Shown: positions 43,316 through 52,249, numbered from the stretch's first letter. The stretch is 64,000 nt of DNA from an uncultured delta proteobacterium (GCA_903901335.1 CAIUQR010000083.1:16866-80865), one strand, 5' to 3'. Notes: generated by a model not told the origin, from the sequence alone. Numbers and translations: made by a program.

Positions 43316-44173
43316 ATGGGACAAGAAAATACATCCATCTTTACAGAGCAATCGGCAACTGAGATATCCGAAGGCGACTTCCCGGCACCGGCACGGAATA
43401 AAACACCGTATATCCTGGTCGTCACCAGGAACGGCCATATGGCCGAACCGGTGATGGACTATGCCCTTAATGTCGCAGAACGTCTGAAATATTCTATACT
43501 TGCCGCCTATATAAACACCCTGCCGTTTTACCGTGACGGCGGAAGACGGAGCAAACTTTTCGCCGCAGCCATGCTGGAAAGTTCAAAGCTGTTCAGGGAA
43601 AAGGGCGAGGCCAGGTCCATCCCGATCGAACACACAGACGCATCAGGGAAAATAGGCAGGGCCGTTAAACATCTCTGTCATTTGGAAAAACATATTGAGT
43701 TTGTCGTCATAGATCAAGGAATCAGCATGAAAGAGGTGTCCTCTCAATCTCCTGTTCCCGTATTCAGCGTCATTTACACCCAAGCAAAGGCAGGTCGTGT
43801 TTCCAAGACCACTCACAATAGAACTTTAAATGAAGGAGTATCGCGTATGTCCACAACCACAAGCAAAAAACGACATGTAAAGAATTGTTTCATCTTTGGG
43901 GCTCTTACTGCCGGGCTGTATGCAGCAGTCTTTACCAACCAGGAACTCGTTATGAAATATTTTACCAAAGGCGGTTTCTTTGCCCTTTTGCCTGTTGCCG
44001 TTGTCTTTGCCCTTTCCTATGTCCATGGCAATTTCACGAGTTCGTTCTGGTCGGCTCTCGGCATTGAAGGTTCTAAAACCACCGCGACAAAGAAGGCGGA
44101 TATCCGCAAGGATGCCCCTGCTTCCGTCGATATCAGAAAAGACACCAGACCTCGCGCCCAGGTAAATGCCTGA
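43316..44173 (+). CDS. Usp-like domain joined in frame to a small membrane protein (probable internal start)
   Basis: A frame of 285 residues. The N-terminal part (to about 160) is UspA-like (PYILVVTRNGHMAEPVMDYA ... FVVIDQGISMKEV ... SPVPVFSVIYTQ). From the Met at 43847 follows a 108-residue unit (MSTTTSKKRHVKNCFIFGA onward) with two hydrophobic helices and a charged tail. That Met has AAGGAG 8 bases upstream, better than the main start (ATCATGGGACAAG, weak site). The C-terminal unit may be made separately as well as in fusion. It is the first gene after the -24/-12 promoter and precedes tauE. Confidence 0.75.
   Translation: MGQENTSIFTEQSATEISEGDFPAPARNKTPYILVVTRNGHMAEPVMDYALNVAERLKYSILAAYINTLPFYRDGGRRSKLFAAAMLESSKLFREKGEARSIPIEHTDASGKIGRAVKHLCHLEKHIEFVVIDQGISMKEVSSQSPVPVFSVIYTQAKAGRVSKTTHNRTLNEGVSRMSTTTSKKRHVKNCFIFGALTAGLYAAVFTNQELVMKYFTKGGFFALLPVAVVFALSYVHGNFTSSFWSALGIEGSKTTATKKADIRKDAPASVDIRKDTRPRAQVNA
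43847..44173 (+). CDS. Possible separately translated small membrane protein (internal start)
   Basis: This is an alternative product of the same frame: 108 residues starting MSTTTSKKRHVKNCFIFG. It has helices FIFGALTAGLYAAVF and GGFFALLPVAVVFALSYVHG and a hydrophilic tail with Lys/Asp-rich repeats (KKADIRKDAP, VDIRKDTRP). The strong AAGGAG site just upstream is the evidence for its own start. In position it corresponds to a small membrane subunit just ahead of the permease, so it may assist that permease. The family is not known to me by function. Confidence 0.6.
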   Translation: MSTTTSKKRHVKNCFIFGALTAGLYAAVFTNQELVMKYFTKGGFFALLPVAVVFALSYVHGNFTSSFWSALGIEGSKTTATKKADIRKDAPASVDIRKDTRPRAQVNA

Positions 44174-44262
44174 TATTTCAATAACGCCAGGCCTTAAAGA
44201 TGCACACAAGATAAGAGAATCAATACCTTGATGAGAGAAAATTTAACTATTCGGAGAGAACC

Positions 44263-45327
44263 ATGCACGGACCAGTCACGGAAGTACTTCAATTTATAGA
44301 TCTCACTACATACACCGTCGTCTTTTTATTCATCGTCGGTTTTATCGGCGGGCTGGTGAGCGGTTTCATCGGCTCCGGCGGGGCCTTTGTTCTGACTCCC
44401 GGCATGATGAGCCTGGGTGTACCGGGGACCGTCGCGGTCGCCAGTAATATGTGCCACAAGTTCCCTAAGGCCCTGGTCGGTGCCATCAAGCGCTATAAAT
44501 ACGGCCAGGTCGACATCAAGCTTGGCCTCATCATGGGCGTTTTTGCCGAGATCGGTGTCCAGGTTGGTATCATGATACAACGGCATATCCTGGAAAAATT
44601 CGGCCCGGCAGGTTCCAACCTCTATGTCAGTTTCATCTTTGTCCTGGTACTGGTTATTGTCGGTGGCTATGTCATGCGTGACGCCATCAAGATGAAGAGT
44701 GCCGTTGGAGATGCCGTCGTGACCCCTCCTATTGCCAAACGCCTGCAAAAGATCGAACTCTGGCCGATGCTTACCTTCAAGACCGCCAACCTCCGGATAA
44801 GCATGTGGTTTCTTATTCCTGTCGCCCTGGCTACCGGCATGCTGGCCGCGACCATTGCTGTGGGAGGCTTTATCGGGGTTCCTGGACTTATGTATATCAT
44901 CGGTGCCACCAGCATTGTTGCCTCGGCATCTGAACTGGTTATCGCCTTCGTCATGGGACTGGGCGGCACACTGATCTGGGCCTATTACGGCACGGTCGAT
45001 ATCCGTCTGGTCATGATCATTCTTGCCGGTTCTTTGTTCGGCGTCCAACTTGGCGCCATCGGCACCACCTATGTAAAAGACTATATGATCAAATACGTTA
45101 TGGCCACCATCATGCTGATCGTTGCGGTGAGCAGATTTCTGGCTATCCCGAAGTATCTGAACCAATTGAACGTCACCTCCCTTTCCGAGGGCATTGTAAA
45201 AATCATGACCCAGACCAGCTTCTACGTCATGTGTTTCGCCCTCCTGGTCGGTGCCGGTATCATTCTGTTTAATCTGTTTAAAGCCCGAAGTCTTGAAAAG
45301 GCAATACCTGTACCTGTGAGAGGATAG
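44263..45327 (+). CDS. TauE/SafE-family membrane permease 2
   Basis: A 354-residue permease with about nine to ten helices and the two family motifs: GLVSGFIGSGGAFVLTPGMM and the later AATIAVGGFIGVPGLMYIIG. It is longer than permease 1 and has a central cytosolic loop (residues about 145-180). It probably exports an anionic sulfur compound or organic acid. RBS GGAGAG precedes the ATG. A tandem Usp gene follows two bases after its stop. Confidence 0.9.
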   Translation: MHGPVTEVLQFIDLTTYTVVFLFIVGFIGGLVSGFIGSGGAFVLTPGMMSLGVPGTVAVASNMCHKFPKALVGAIKRYKYGQVDIKLGLIMGVFAEIGVQVGIMIQRHILEKFGPAGSNLYVSFIFVLVLVIVGGYVMRDAIKMKSAVGDAVVTPPIAKRLQKIELWPMLTFKTANLRISMWFLIPVALATGMLAATIAVGGFIGVPGLMYIIGATSIVASASELVIAFVMGLGGTLIWAYYGTVDIRLVMIILAGSLFGVQLGAIGTTYVKDYMIKYVMATIMLIVAVSRFLAIPKYLNQLNVTSLSEGIVKIMTQTSFYVMCFALLVGAGIILFNLFKARSLEKAIPVPVRG

Positions 45328-45329
45328 TC

Positions 45330-46214
45330 ATGTCCAGTACAGTCAGGACCATTCTGGTAGCCATTGACCCAACGCCCACCGGTCAATCTACATTCCGGCA
45401 GGCAATTCGATTGGCAGCGTCCATGCGGGCAAAGTTAGTCGCCGTTTCGGTTGCTCCTCGATATGAGGGAAACATGAATCGTTGGAAAATCGATGACGCA
45501 GACGAGCAGATGGGCAATCTCTTTAAAAATTGTCTGCAGGATGCTGAAAAAACGGCAGCATCTCTTGGTCAATCGGTACGGACCGTCTACAGAATGGGAG
45601 ACCCCGGCGAGGAAATTGCCACTCTGGCCGAAGAGGCAGGAGCAGGGCTTCTGGTCATCGGTTCCCCGAAACGTTCCTTTGTCGAACGTGTGCTGCTTGG
45701 ACGCATAGCCGCGCAGATTGTCGGTTTGAGTCCCTGCGATGTTCTGATGGTCCCTGAAAACGCCGAAGTCAATTTTTCCCGGATCCTGGTGGGAATCGAT
45801 GGGTCACGGCACAGCATGGAGGCAGGACAACGCGCCATCGACCTGGCACTGAGCTACGGAGGCGAGGTACATGCCCTTGCCGTCCTTGATGTCCCTGTCG
45901 ATCGCAGCCTGCTGTTCGGGGTACTTGCCGAGGCTGAGACCAAAAACTTTTCCGCCTTGGAAACGGTGGCAGGACAGGGGAAAAAGATGGGTGTATCCGT
46001 GGTCACAAAACTCGGAGATGGCTCCCCTTATGTAACCATTGTCAAATACGGCGAGGAAAAACAGATGGACCTGATTGTCCTTGGATCATATGGCCGGACC
46101 GCTCTGACAAGATTGCTGTTGGGAAGTGTGGTGGAACGGGTGGCGGCGCTCTCGCACCTTCCCACTCTGGTTGTTAAAAAACTGGGCAGCAACGGGATCC
46201 GTGATCTGGTCTGA
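45330..46214 (+). CDS. Tandem universal stress protein (two UspA domains)
   Basis: A 294-residue protein with two UspA domains. The first (RTILVAIDPTPTGQS ... GSPKRSFVERVLLGRIA) has an altered nucleotide loop. The second (SRILVGIDGSRHSMEA ... GSYGRTALTRLLLGSVVERV) has a good ATP-binding G-x2-G-x9-GS loop. AGAGGATAG precedes the start, two bases after tauE. Usp and TauE genes are adjacent in both halves of this block, so the stress proteins may monitor or regulate permease activity. Confidence 0.92.
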   Translation: MSSTVRTILVAIDPTPTGQSTFRQAIRLAASMRAKLVAVSVAPRYEGNMNRWKIDDADEQMGNLFKNCLQDAEKTAASLGQSVRTVYRMGDPGEEIATLAEEAGAGLLVIGSPKRSFVERVLLGRIAAQIVGLSPCDVLMVPENAEVNFSRILVGIDGSRHSMEAGQRAIDLALSYGGEVHALAVLDVPVDRSLLFGVLAEAETKNFSALETVAGQGKKMGVSVVTKLGDGSPYVTIVKYGEEKQMDLIVLGSYGRTALTRLLLGSVVERVAALSHLPTLVVKKLGSNGIRDLV

Positions 46215-46309
46215 TATTTTTTACCCCTACTCTATCAGGTTGTGCAGTAACGGTCTTAAAAAACAGAACAAGAGCTTATGTCAAACGCTTGCAGCAAGGA
46301 GGATGGATT

Positions 46310-46603
46310 ATGGAACTGAGTCAGTATTTTACAGCACTTGTGCTGGGTATATGTGTCACCCATTTGTTATGGACGGCCAGTGCACATATCAGCACCTGGC
46401 GGGATGTTCGCAAAAATAGCCGTTCGCAGAAAACGTCTGTCAATGCGGAACCCATTCAAGAGAGAAGTGACTGGTATGTCTTTTTCAGCTGTGCTGATCT
46501 CGTCGGGCCGGACCGGGGTAAAAAGAGCACTGCTTCCGTCAAAGAGATCAGGCCCCAAACGCCGCCGAAAAACCCGCGGCCGCTGGCAAGGCCCAGTGCT
46601 TAA
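46310..46603 (+). CDS. Small single-helix membrane protein
   Basis: A 97-residue protein with one N-terminal hydrophobic helix (YFTALVLGICVTHLLWTA) and a basic, Pro-rich cytosolic tail (TPPKNPRPLARPSA). AAGGAGG 7 bases before ATG is a strong ribosome site and supports a real gene; a longer frame starts seven codons earlier without one. It is probably the last gene of the Usp-like/tauE operon. Function unknown. Confidence 0.6.
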   Translation: MELSQYFTALVLGICVTHLLWTASAHISTWRDVRKNSRSQKTSVNAEPIQERSDWYVFFSCADLVGPDRGKKSTASVKEIRPQTPPKNPRPLARPSA

Positions 46604-46839
46604 AGTTAAAGCAACCTCCGTTCCAGTCTTCTTCACTGCTTCCCAATCGGACTGCGCGTCAGCACAGTCTGGTTGGGACAACAAAAGGCAGGTCTTCCTT
46701 ATCGCATCACCCTTCCGGAAAAGAGGCATCGGAAAATTTCCACCGATAGCTTATCTCCTTGTCTTTCATGTTGCTGTTTCGTAGAATTCAACAATCCACA
46801 TAAACTTTCTTACATTTTCTACGGCTGCCACACCGGATC

Positions 46840-47619
46840 TTGGACTATTCAACAGAACCAGAAGAGATTTTCTCTCAGTTAAGTGCCGAGAGATATTGTG
46901 AATTCTATGATATCGAGATGACCGGTTTCGATGCCGATCTGGGATTCTATCTCTCCGCCCTTGAAGAAAGGATGGACATTCTGGAACTTGGCTGCGGCAG
47001 CGGCCGACTTACACGGGCACTTGCAGCCCGTGGCCACAGGGTAACCGGCATTGATATCTCTTGCGAGATGCTTGCCAGGGCATCGAAGGAAGATACTACG
47101 AATATAACCTATCTCTGCGAAGACATGGCAAATTTTTCACTTCAAAAGAGGTTCGGCGCCATTATTATCCCCTACAATACATTAAATCTTCTGGGAGAAC
47201 CGGGTAAGGTGAAGGACTGCCTTCAGCACAGCAGAAATCATCTGCAGGAAAACGGCCTCCTTTTGCTCGAGATCTTTCTTGCCAACGCTCAGCCTGTCCC
47301 CACTGAAAATGCCAAAACCTTCCAGTTTCAAATCTACACGACACCGGACGGTGGAAAAATAATCAAAGAGACCCTTAAACATTACAGGGAGGAGGAACAG
47401 CTTATTATCTTACGGGAAAGATATCGTGTCCGGCCGGCAACCGGGAAAGGAGAGGATCTCAGTCATAGCATGAAGTTGCTGGCCCTCCCCCATGCAGCCT
47501 GGGTTCGACTGATTACTGCGGCAGGATTCACAATCACTACGCAGTATGGCGACTATTCCTTATCCCCGTTCGTTACAGGAAAAGACAGCCGGCTCCTCCT
47601 GACCGCACGTGCTCAATAA
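46840..47619 (+). CDS. SAM-dependent methyltransferase (class I)
   Basis: A 259-residue Rossmann-fold methyltransferase. Motif I is ILELGCGSGRLTRALAARGH, motif II VTGIDISCEML, followed by ITYLCEDMANF and IIIPYNTLNLL. The N-terminal helix (YCEFYDIEMTG...DLGFY) is usual for the family, so the TTG start is kept although no good ribosome site is seen; the next ATG (46918) would remove that helix. The substrate cannot be told. The gene is about 240 bases downstream of the previous one and is probably a separate unit. Confidence 0.85.
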   Translation: MDYSTEPEEIFSQLSAERYCEFYDIEMTGFDADLGFYLSALEERMDILELGCGSGRLTRALAARGHRVTGIDISCEMLARASKEDTTNITYLCEDMANFSLQKRFGAIIIPYNTLNLLGEPGKVKDCLQHSRNHLQENGLLLLEIFLANAQPVPTENAKTFQFQIYTTPDGGKIIKETLKHYREEEQLIILRERYRVRPATGKGEDLSHSMKLLALPHAAWVRLITAAGFTITTQYGDYSLSPFVTGKDSRLLLTARAQ

Positions 47620-47679
47620 GCTGGTCTATAAATCTTGACTCACATTATTTTTAAAAAAAGCCGCAATAAAAATGAATTC

Positions 47680-47721
47680 TTGACCTGAATCAAGGATAGC
47701 ACCCTCCCCTTTCTGTATATT
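47680..47721 (+). promoter_or_regulatory. CRP/FNR-type operator and promoter of hcp
   Basis: TTGACCTGAATCAA (47680-47693) is an FNR-like palindrome (TTGAY-N4-RTCAA). TATATT at 47716-47721 lies 32 bases from its centre, the spacing of a class II activated promoter. The ferredoxin gene downstream has a similar site. In Desulfobacterota, hcp genes are controlled by the CRP/FNR-family regulator HcpR, and this is a likely HcpR site. Confidence 0.65.
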
Positions 47722-47859
47722 CAAAGCATCAAAGGACGAACCCCCAGGAATACATTCGTCCCCGTACTTCGAATCAGCACATTGAAACGTCTCGCCCCAT
47801 ATGCTCAAATCACGGTATCTGCATTTGTGGATATCAAAAAATTTTCAGGAGGAAACATC

Positions 47860-49494
47860 ATGTTTTGTAATCAATGCGAACAGACAGCCCAGGGAACCGG
47901 TTGCACTAAAATCGGTGTATGTGGAAAACAAGGAGAAGTCGCGTATCTGCAGGATCTTCTTACCTATGCCTTGCAGGGGCTCTCGCTTGTCGCCAATGAA
48001 GGCCGGAAAGTCGGGGTAATCGATAATGCCATTAATCTGTTCACCGCCGAGGCTATTTTTTCCTGTCTTACCAATGTTGACTTTGACCCGGCTCGCTTCC
48101 AGAATTGGATTTATAAGACTGTCCAACTCCGTGAGTCCATGAAAGAAAAGGTTAAAGCAGCCGGCGGTACTGTTAAATTTGAGGCTGATGCAGCCTCCTT
48201 TACTCCCGCTGAGACCCTCAGTGGTCTGGAGGCCCAGGGGGAACAGCTGAATTTCATCAAGTCGCTCGACGACAACGAAGACCTTCGTTCTTTGAAGCAG
48301 ATCTCACTTTTCGGTCTCCGAGGTCTGGCTGCCTATACCGACCATGCCGCCATCCTCGGTCAGCAGGACGATACCGTCTATGCCTTTATCCATGAGGCCA
48401 TGTCTCAACTCACCCGCAAGGATCTCGGGCTGAACGACCTGGTCGGACTCGCCCTGAAGTGCGGAACCGTGAACCTGAGGGCCATGGAACTCCTTGATGC
48501 CGGTAATACCGGTACCTACGGCCATCCTGTTCCGACCGAGGTCCCCCTCGGCCAGAAGAAGGGCAAGGCCATCCTTGTAACCGGCCATGACCTGAAAGAC
48601 CTGGACATGCTGCTGCAACAGACCAAAGGAAAAGGGATCACCGTCTATACCCATGGCGAGATGCTGCCCTGTCACGGCTATCCGGAATTGAAAAAATACG
48701 ACCACTTTTATGGCCATTACGGCACCGCCTGGCAGAATCAGCATAAAGAAATGGATGTCTTCCCCGGCGCCATCCTCTTTACCACCAACTGTATCCAGAA
48801 ACCGAAAGATTCGTACAAGGCCAATGTATTCACCACCGGCCTGGTCGGCTGGCCCGGTGTCACCCATATCGGCGCCGGCAAGGATTTTTCCCCGGTCATC
48901 AACCGGGCCCTCGCTCTGGATGGATTCACCGGGGATGCCGCCAAGGGCACTGTCCTGGTCGGCTTTGCCAGAAATGCCGTCCTGGGTGTTGCCGACAAGG
49001 TCATCGAGGCCGTAAAATCCAAGGCCATTCGCCATTTTTTCCTGGTCGGCGGCTGTGATGGTGCTAAATCCGGACGCAATTATTATACTGAATTCGTCGA
49101 GAAGGTCCCGTCGGATTGCATCGTCCTGACCCTGGCCTGCGGCAAATTCCGCTTCTTTGACAAGAAACTGGGCGATATCGGCGGCATCCCGCGTCTGCTC
49201 GACGTTGGACAATGCAATGATGCCTACTCGGCCATCCAGATCGCGGTTGCCCTGGCCGGTGCCTTTAATTGCGGGGTCAATGATCTGCCTCTGTCGATGA
49301 TCCTTTCCTGGTATGAGCAGAAGGCCGTCGTCATTCTGCTGACTCTGCTCAGTCTGGGCATCAAGGACATCCGTCTCGGACCGTCCCTGCCGGCATTCAT
49401 CACCCCGAACGTGTTGAATGTACTGGTGGAAAATTTCGCAATCAAACCGATTGCGGCTACCCCGGACGAGGATCTGAAGACAATTCTGGGCTAA
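47860..49494 (+). CDS. hcp: Hybrid cluster protein (hydroxylamine reductase / NO-stress protein)
   Basis: A 544-residue cytoplasmic protein that handles nitric oxide or hydroxylamine. The N-terminal cluster motif is C3-x2-C6-x8-C15-x5-C21 (CNQCEQTAQGTGCTKIGVC), the class found in strict anaerobes. Hybrid-cluster ligand regions are visible further on (YTHGEMLPCHGYPELKKY, FTTNCIQKP, VGGCDGAK, LACGKFRF). AGGAGG precedes ATG; an in-frame extension upstream is non-coding leader. An FNR-type site lies upstream, a strong terminator downstream, and a ferredoxin gene follows. Confidence 0.97.
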   Translation: MFCNQCEQTAQGTGCTKIGVCGKQGEVAYLQDLLTYALQGLSLVANEGRKVGVIDNAINLFTAEAIFSCLTNVDFDPARFQNWIYKTVQLRESMKEKVKAAGGTVKFEADAASFTPAETLSGLEAQGEQLNFIKSLDDNEDLRSLKQISLFGLRGLAAYTDHAAILGQQDDTVYAFIHEAMSQLTRKDLGLNDLVGLALKCGTVNLRAMELLDAGNTGTYGHPVPTEVPLGQKKGKAILVTGHDLKDLDMLLQQTKGKGITVYTHGEMLPCHGYPELKKYDHFYGHYGTAWQNQHKEMDVFPGAILFTTNCIQKPKDSYKANVFTTGLVGWPGVTHIGAGKDFSPVINRALALDGFTGDAAKGTVLVGFARNAVLGVADKVIEAVKSKAIRHFFLVGGCDGAKSGRNYYTEFVEKVPSDCIVLTLACGKFRFFDKKLGDIGGIPRLLDVGQCNDAYSAIQIAVALAGAFNCGVNDLPLSMILSWYEQKAVVILLTLLSLGIKDIRLGPSLPAFITPNVLNVLVENFAIKPIAATPDEDLKTILG

Positions 49495-49519
49495 GGCCGG
49501 AAGTACTTCTCATCCCACC

Positions 49520-49557
49520 AAGACGGGACACGCATCACCGTGTCCCGTCTTTTTTTG
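49520..49557 (+). terminator. Intrinsic terminator after hcp
   Basis: AAGACGGGACACG and CGTGTCCCGTCTT form a 13-bp perfect stem around CATCAC, followed by a run of T. This is a strong rho-independent terminator, so the ferredoxin gene needs its own promoter. Confidence 0.95.
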
Positions 49558-49602
49558 TCCTTTCGGTTCCATCTTCAATTTTCTTAATTTTTCTTTTCCG
49601 GT

Positions 49603-49643
49603 TTGACCCAGGTCAAAGATATTCCAAGCCATTCTGATAGACT
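49603..49643 (+). promoter_or_regulatory. CRP/FNR-type operator and promoter of the ferredoxin gene
   Basis: TTGACCCAGGTCAA (49603-49616) is a palindrome of the same type as the one before hcp. A weak -10 (TAGACT, 49638-49643) lies about 31 bases from its centre. The shared site suggests both genes respond to the same CRP/FNR-family regulator, although they are separate transcripts. Confidence 0.65.
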
Positions 49644-49740
49644 GAGCTTAGAATATCGGTATAGGACCGATAAAATCCGACTCACCCTGATGGCAACAAG
49701 ATATACTTGAATTCCATCATCTTTATCAGCGAGGCAGACA

Positions 49741-50502
49741 ATGAAAAGCATGCGAAAAATAATCAAGATCGACGAAGAACTCTGTAATGGCTGTGGTCAG
49801 TGCGTTCCCGATTGTGCGGAAGGGTCTCTGGCCATCATCGACGGAAAGGCGCGACTAGTGGCCGATAAGTTCTGCGACGGTCTGGGCGCCTGTCTCGGCG
49901 CCTGTCCGACCGGAGCGCTGACCATAGTGGAACGGGAGGCGGATGAATTCGATGAAGAGGCCGTGGAAGAGTATCTTGCCGCAAAGGAGAAAGAGGCGAA
50001 ACCAGCCCCCCCAGCCAATCTGCCGTGCGGTTGTGCGTCATCCCACTTGCAGACATTTACGCCTAAATCCTCTTGCCAGGCCGCCAATACACCCACGGTC
50101 CAGTCTCCGGGGGCCCATTCGAATTCCGTGCTCAACCACTGGCCGATCCAGATCCGTCTGATCCCGCCGCATGCGCCCTTTTTACAGAATGCCGACCTGC
50201 TGATCGTGGCCGACTGTACGGCCGTTGCCGTCGCCGGTTTTCAGCAGAAATACATGGTCGGCAAGACGGTCATGATGGGCTGTCCGAAATTTGATGATGC
50301 TGAAGGCTATTCCCAGAGGTTTGCCGAGATCATCGAGACCTGCAACCTGAAGAGTCTAACCATCCTGATCATGGAAGTCCCGTGCTGTTCGGCCATGAAT
50401 GTGATTATCAAAAAGGCGATAAAGAAGGCCGGGAAAACCGTGCCGGTCGAGCAGATCACCATTTCGACCCGGGGTGAGGAACTGGAGCGGATCAGTTGGT
50501 AA
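49741..50502 (+). CDS. Ferredoxin-domain protein associated with hybrid cluster protein
   Basis: A 253-residue protein. The N-terminus has CNGCGQCVPDC and CDGLGACLGACP. The second motif replaces one Cys (DGLG), a form seen in ferredoxins that accompany Hcp in anaerobes. A Pro/Cys-containing linker (about 85-125) follows, then a conserved domain with WPIQIRLIPPHAPFLQNADL, GCPKFDD and VPCCSAMN. It probably donates electrons to Hcp. GAGG precedes the ATG; it follows hcp after a terminator and has its own FNR-type site. Confidence 0.88.
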   Translation: MKSMRKIIKIDEELCNGCGQCVPDCAEGSLAIIDGKARLVADKFCDGLGACLGACPTGALTIVEREADEFDEEAVEEYLAAKEKEAKPAPPANLPCGCASSHLQTFTPKSSCQAANTPTVQSPGAHSNSVLNHWPIQIRLIPPHAPFLQNADLLIVADCTAVAVAGFQQKYMVGKTVMMGCPKFDDAEGYSQRFAEIIETCNLKSLTILIMEVPCCSAMNVIIKKAIKKAGKTVPVEQITISTRGEELERISW

Positions 50503-50557
50503 TGTGACCATTGCCTGTACAAACATGGGGGGATCACGACATGATTTTCGATGGTTT

Positions 50558-50587
50558 TTGTCAGTAGATACAGACACAAAATATGAT
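50558..50587 (+). promoter_or_regulatory. Possible sigma-70 promoter for the exported protein gene
   Basis: TTGTCA (50558-50563) and TATGAT (50582-50587) are separated by 18 bases, about 100 bases upstream of the ATG at 50693. The match is moderate. Confidence 0.4.
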
Positions 50588-50692
50588 TGTATAATAGAAA
50601 AAGTTGATGATTGTGCTCAGATATATTGGTATCATCCAAGAATCTAACCGCATCTAGATCAAGAGATTATGCTAGAATTTACGGAGATTACC

Positions 50693-51520
50693 ATGTTGAA
50701 AACAAGTCTCGTTATGTCATTGTTTTTTTGGTTTTTCTTTTTTTGTATCCAGCCTGTTATGCTCTTTGCGGGCAAAGGAGACAAGGTGATTCTGGCACAT
50801 CCTGTCACTGTCTATCCCGGTAGTATCCGAGAAGTTGCAACTGAGAGGACTATCTGGCTTACAAAGGACAAATTTGCTGACGTCAAAAAATATTATGAGA
50901 CGAAAAAAGATCCTGGCGATCGTCTCGAACCCTTCCGGAAGGAGAATGAAACCGGGATAAATCTTGTTTTTCATAAGACCATCAATGGCCAAAACCAGTC
51001 AGTCCTGGAGGCCCAGGTTTCATCCCGTACCCCCGACAGCAACTTCCATAAGGCCTTGAGAGAATTACAGGCACAGGCCGCAATGGGAAAGCACAGTCAA
51101 GCTGAGTATCAGCAATTGGAAGAGAAATATAAGGATCTTCATCTTGCCTACTTTCGCCAGATAGAAGATGCAGACGGTCGGATGATAAGCGAAGGAGAGG
51201 TGATTTACCGAAAAGCCTGGAAGGAAGCCCATCCCAAAACAAAATCGACGGATTCAGCCGCAGAACACACCGAGGGCAAAGCCAGGGCGCAGGAGCAAAA
51301 AAGACAGATGCAGGAACTGAAAACCAAGGGCGACATTGCTGAAACTATGCAATTGGCCCAGCAGTCAAACAAATCCCCCAGTCAGACCTCTGCCGACGCA
51401 GCTGCCATGTCGGCTATGAATCGCGACACCTGGGATCTTTGGGTAAAATGCCTTGAAGATGTTAACAGGGCTGCATTTTGGACACGGCTGTACTTTAACA
51501 GCAACGCATTAGGGCAATAG
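50693..51520 (+). CDS. Exported protein of unknown function
   Basis: A 275-residue protein with a strongly hydrophobic signal peptide (TSLVMSLFFWFFFFCIQPVM). The mature part is hydrophilic and probably helical, Gln/Lys-rich between residues about 190 and 240 (KARAQEQKRQMQELKTKGD), and ends DLWVKCLEDVNRAAFWTRLY. GGAG precedes MLKTSL; a longer frame begins eight codons upstream. I do not recognise the family. It stands alone between the ferredoxin gene and a convergent Cys-cluster gene. Confidence 0.7.
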   Translation: MLKTSLVMSLFFWFFFFCIQPVMLFAGKGDKVILAHPVTVYPGSIREVATERTIWLTKDKFADVKKYYETKKDPGDRLEPFRKENETGINLVFHKTINGQNQSVLEAQVSSRTPDSNFHKALRELQAQAAMGKHSQAEYQQLEEKYKDLHLAYFRQIEDADGRMISEGEVIYRKAWKEAHPKTKSTDSAAEHTEGKARAQEQKRQMQELKTKGDIAETMQLAQQSNKSPSQTSADAAAMSAMNRDTWDLWVKCLEDVNRAAFWTRLYFNSNALGQ

Positions 51521-51543
51521 CAGAGAATGAACTCGCGGGACAC

Positions 51544-52209
51544 CTATTGTGTTTTTTCGCTCAGAGACAGCTTGATTCCTGCGGCTGTCCCGGTAATCCC
51601 AAGCCCCACAGCCTGCAGGAGTTGGAATATCGGCCTGCCGAAACAGAACAACTCTTCGGCAAGAGGCAGGTCATGGGCTTTTACCACCTGGTCACGAAAG
51701 CCCAAATCGGCATCGACCAGCCTCTGCAGTTCAGCAAGGTCATGTAAGGAATCAGCCAGGAGAGCATCACGAATGAGCTCCATATCGGGACAGGGACAAA
51801 GCCGTTCGTGTTCTTCGACCAGCAGACGCAGGGGATCTCCCACGGCCAGGATATCCAGCCTGGTCAACAGATCTTTTCCGATACGTGCCAGAATTTCATC
51901 GGGATCCCAACACTTCAGCACCCGGCAGGCTGATGGCCGCAACGCATACATGGTACAACCCTTTCCGGCTGCATAATAGAAACAGCGCCACTCCCGGGCA
52001 GTACCGCAGATCTTCACCAGTTCATACGCCACCGCCTGGACCCGGCCGGTGAGCGGGTCGTGGGCGAGTTCCCCTTTACGGATAGTTATCAAACTGTTGA
52101 CAGGAAGTTTCCCGCTTCTGATAATTGCGAGATCTTCGATATGGAGAGCCGGGCCGCCTTTCAGGCAGCAGGTCCCGCATTGCCTGCATTTTGTCTGTAT
52201 TTCGTTCAT
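51544..52209 (-). CDS. YkgJ-family Cys-cluster protein (zinc/iron-binding)
   Basis: A 221-residue protein beginning MNEIQTKCRQCGTCCLKGGP, the CxxCxxCC motif of the YkgJ/UPF0153 family. Further Cys follow in CGTAREWRCFYY, CTMYALRPSACR and CPCPD, so a metal cluster is likely. The start is chosen after GGGGAAGG; the frame extends 17 codons further without a site. It lies directly downstream of the CoA-transferase fusion and may be co-transcribed. Function of the family is not established. Confidence 0.85.
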   Translation of the reverse strand: MNEIQTKCRQCGTCCLKGGPALHIEDLAIIRSGKLPVNSLITIRKGELAHDPLTGRVQAVAYELVKICGTAREWRCFYYAAGKGCTMYALRPSACRVLKCWDPDEILARIGKDLLTRLDILAVGDPLRLLVEEHERLCPCPDMELIRDALLADSLHDLAELQRLVDADLGFRDQVVKAHDLPLAEELFCFGRPIFQLLQAVGLGITGTAAGIKLSLSEKTQ

Positions 52210-52249
52210 TGCCTTCCCCGGCAGCATGATTCGACCTGGCCAGGTCGCG

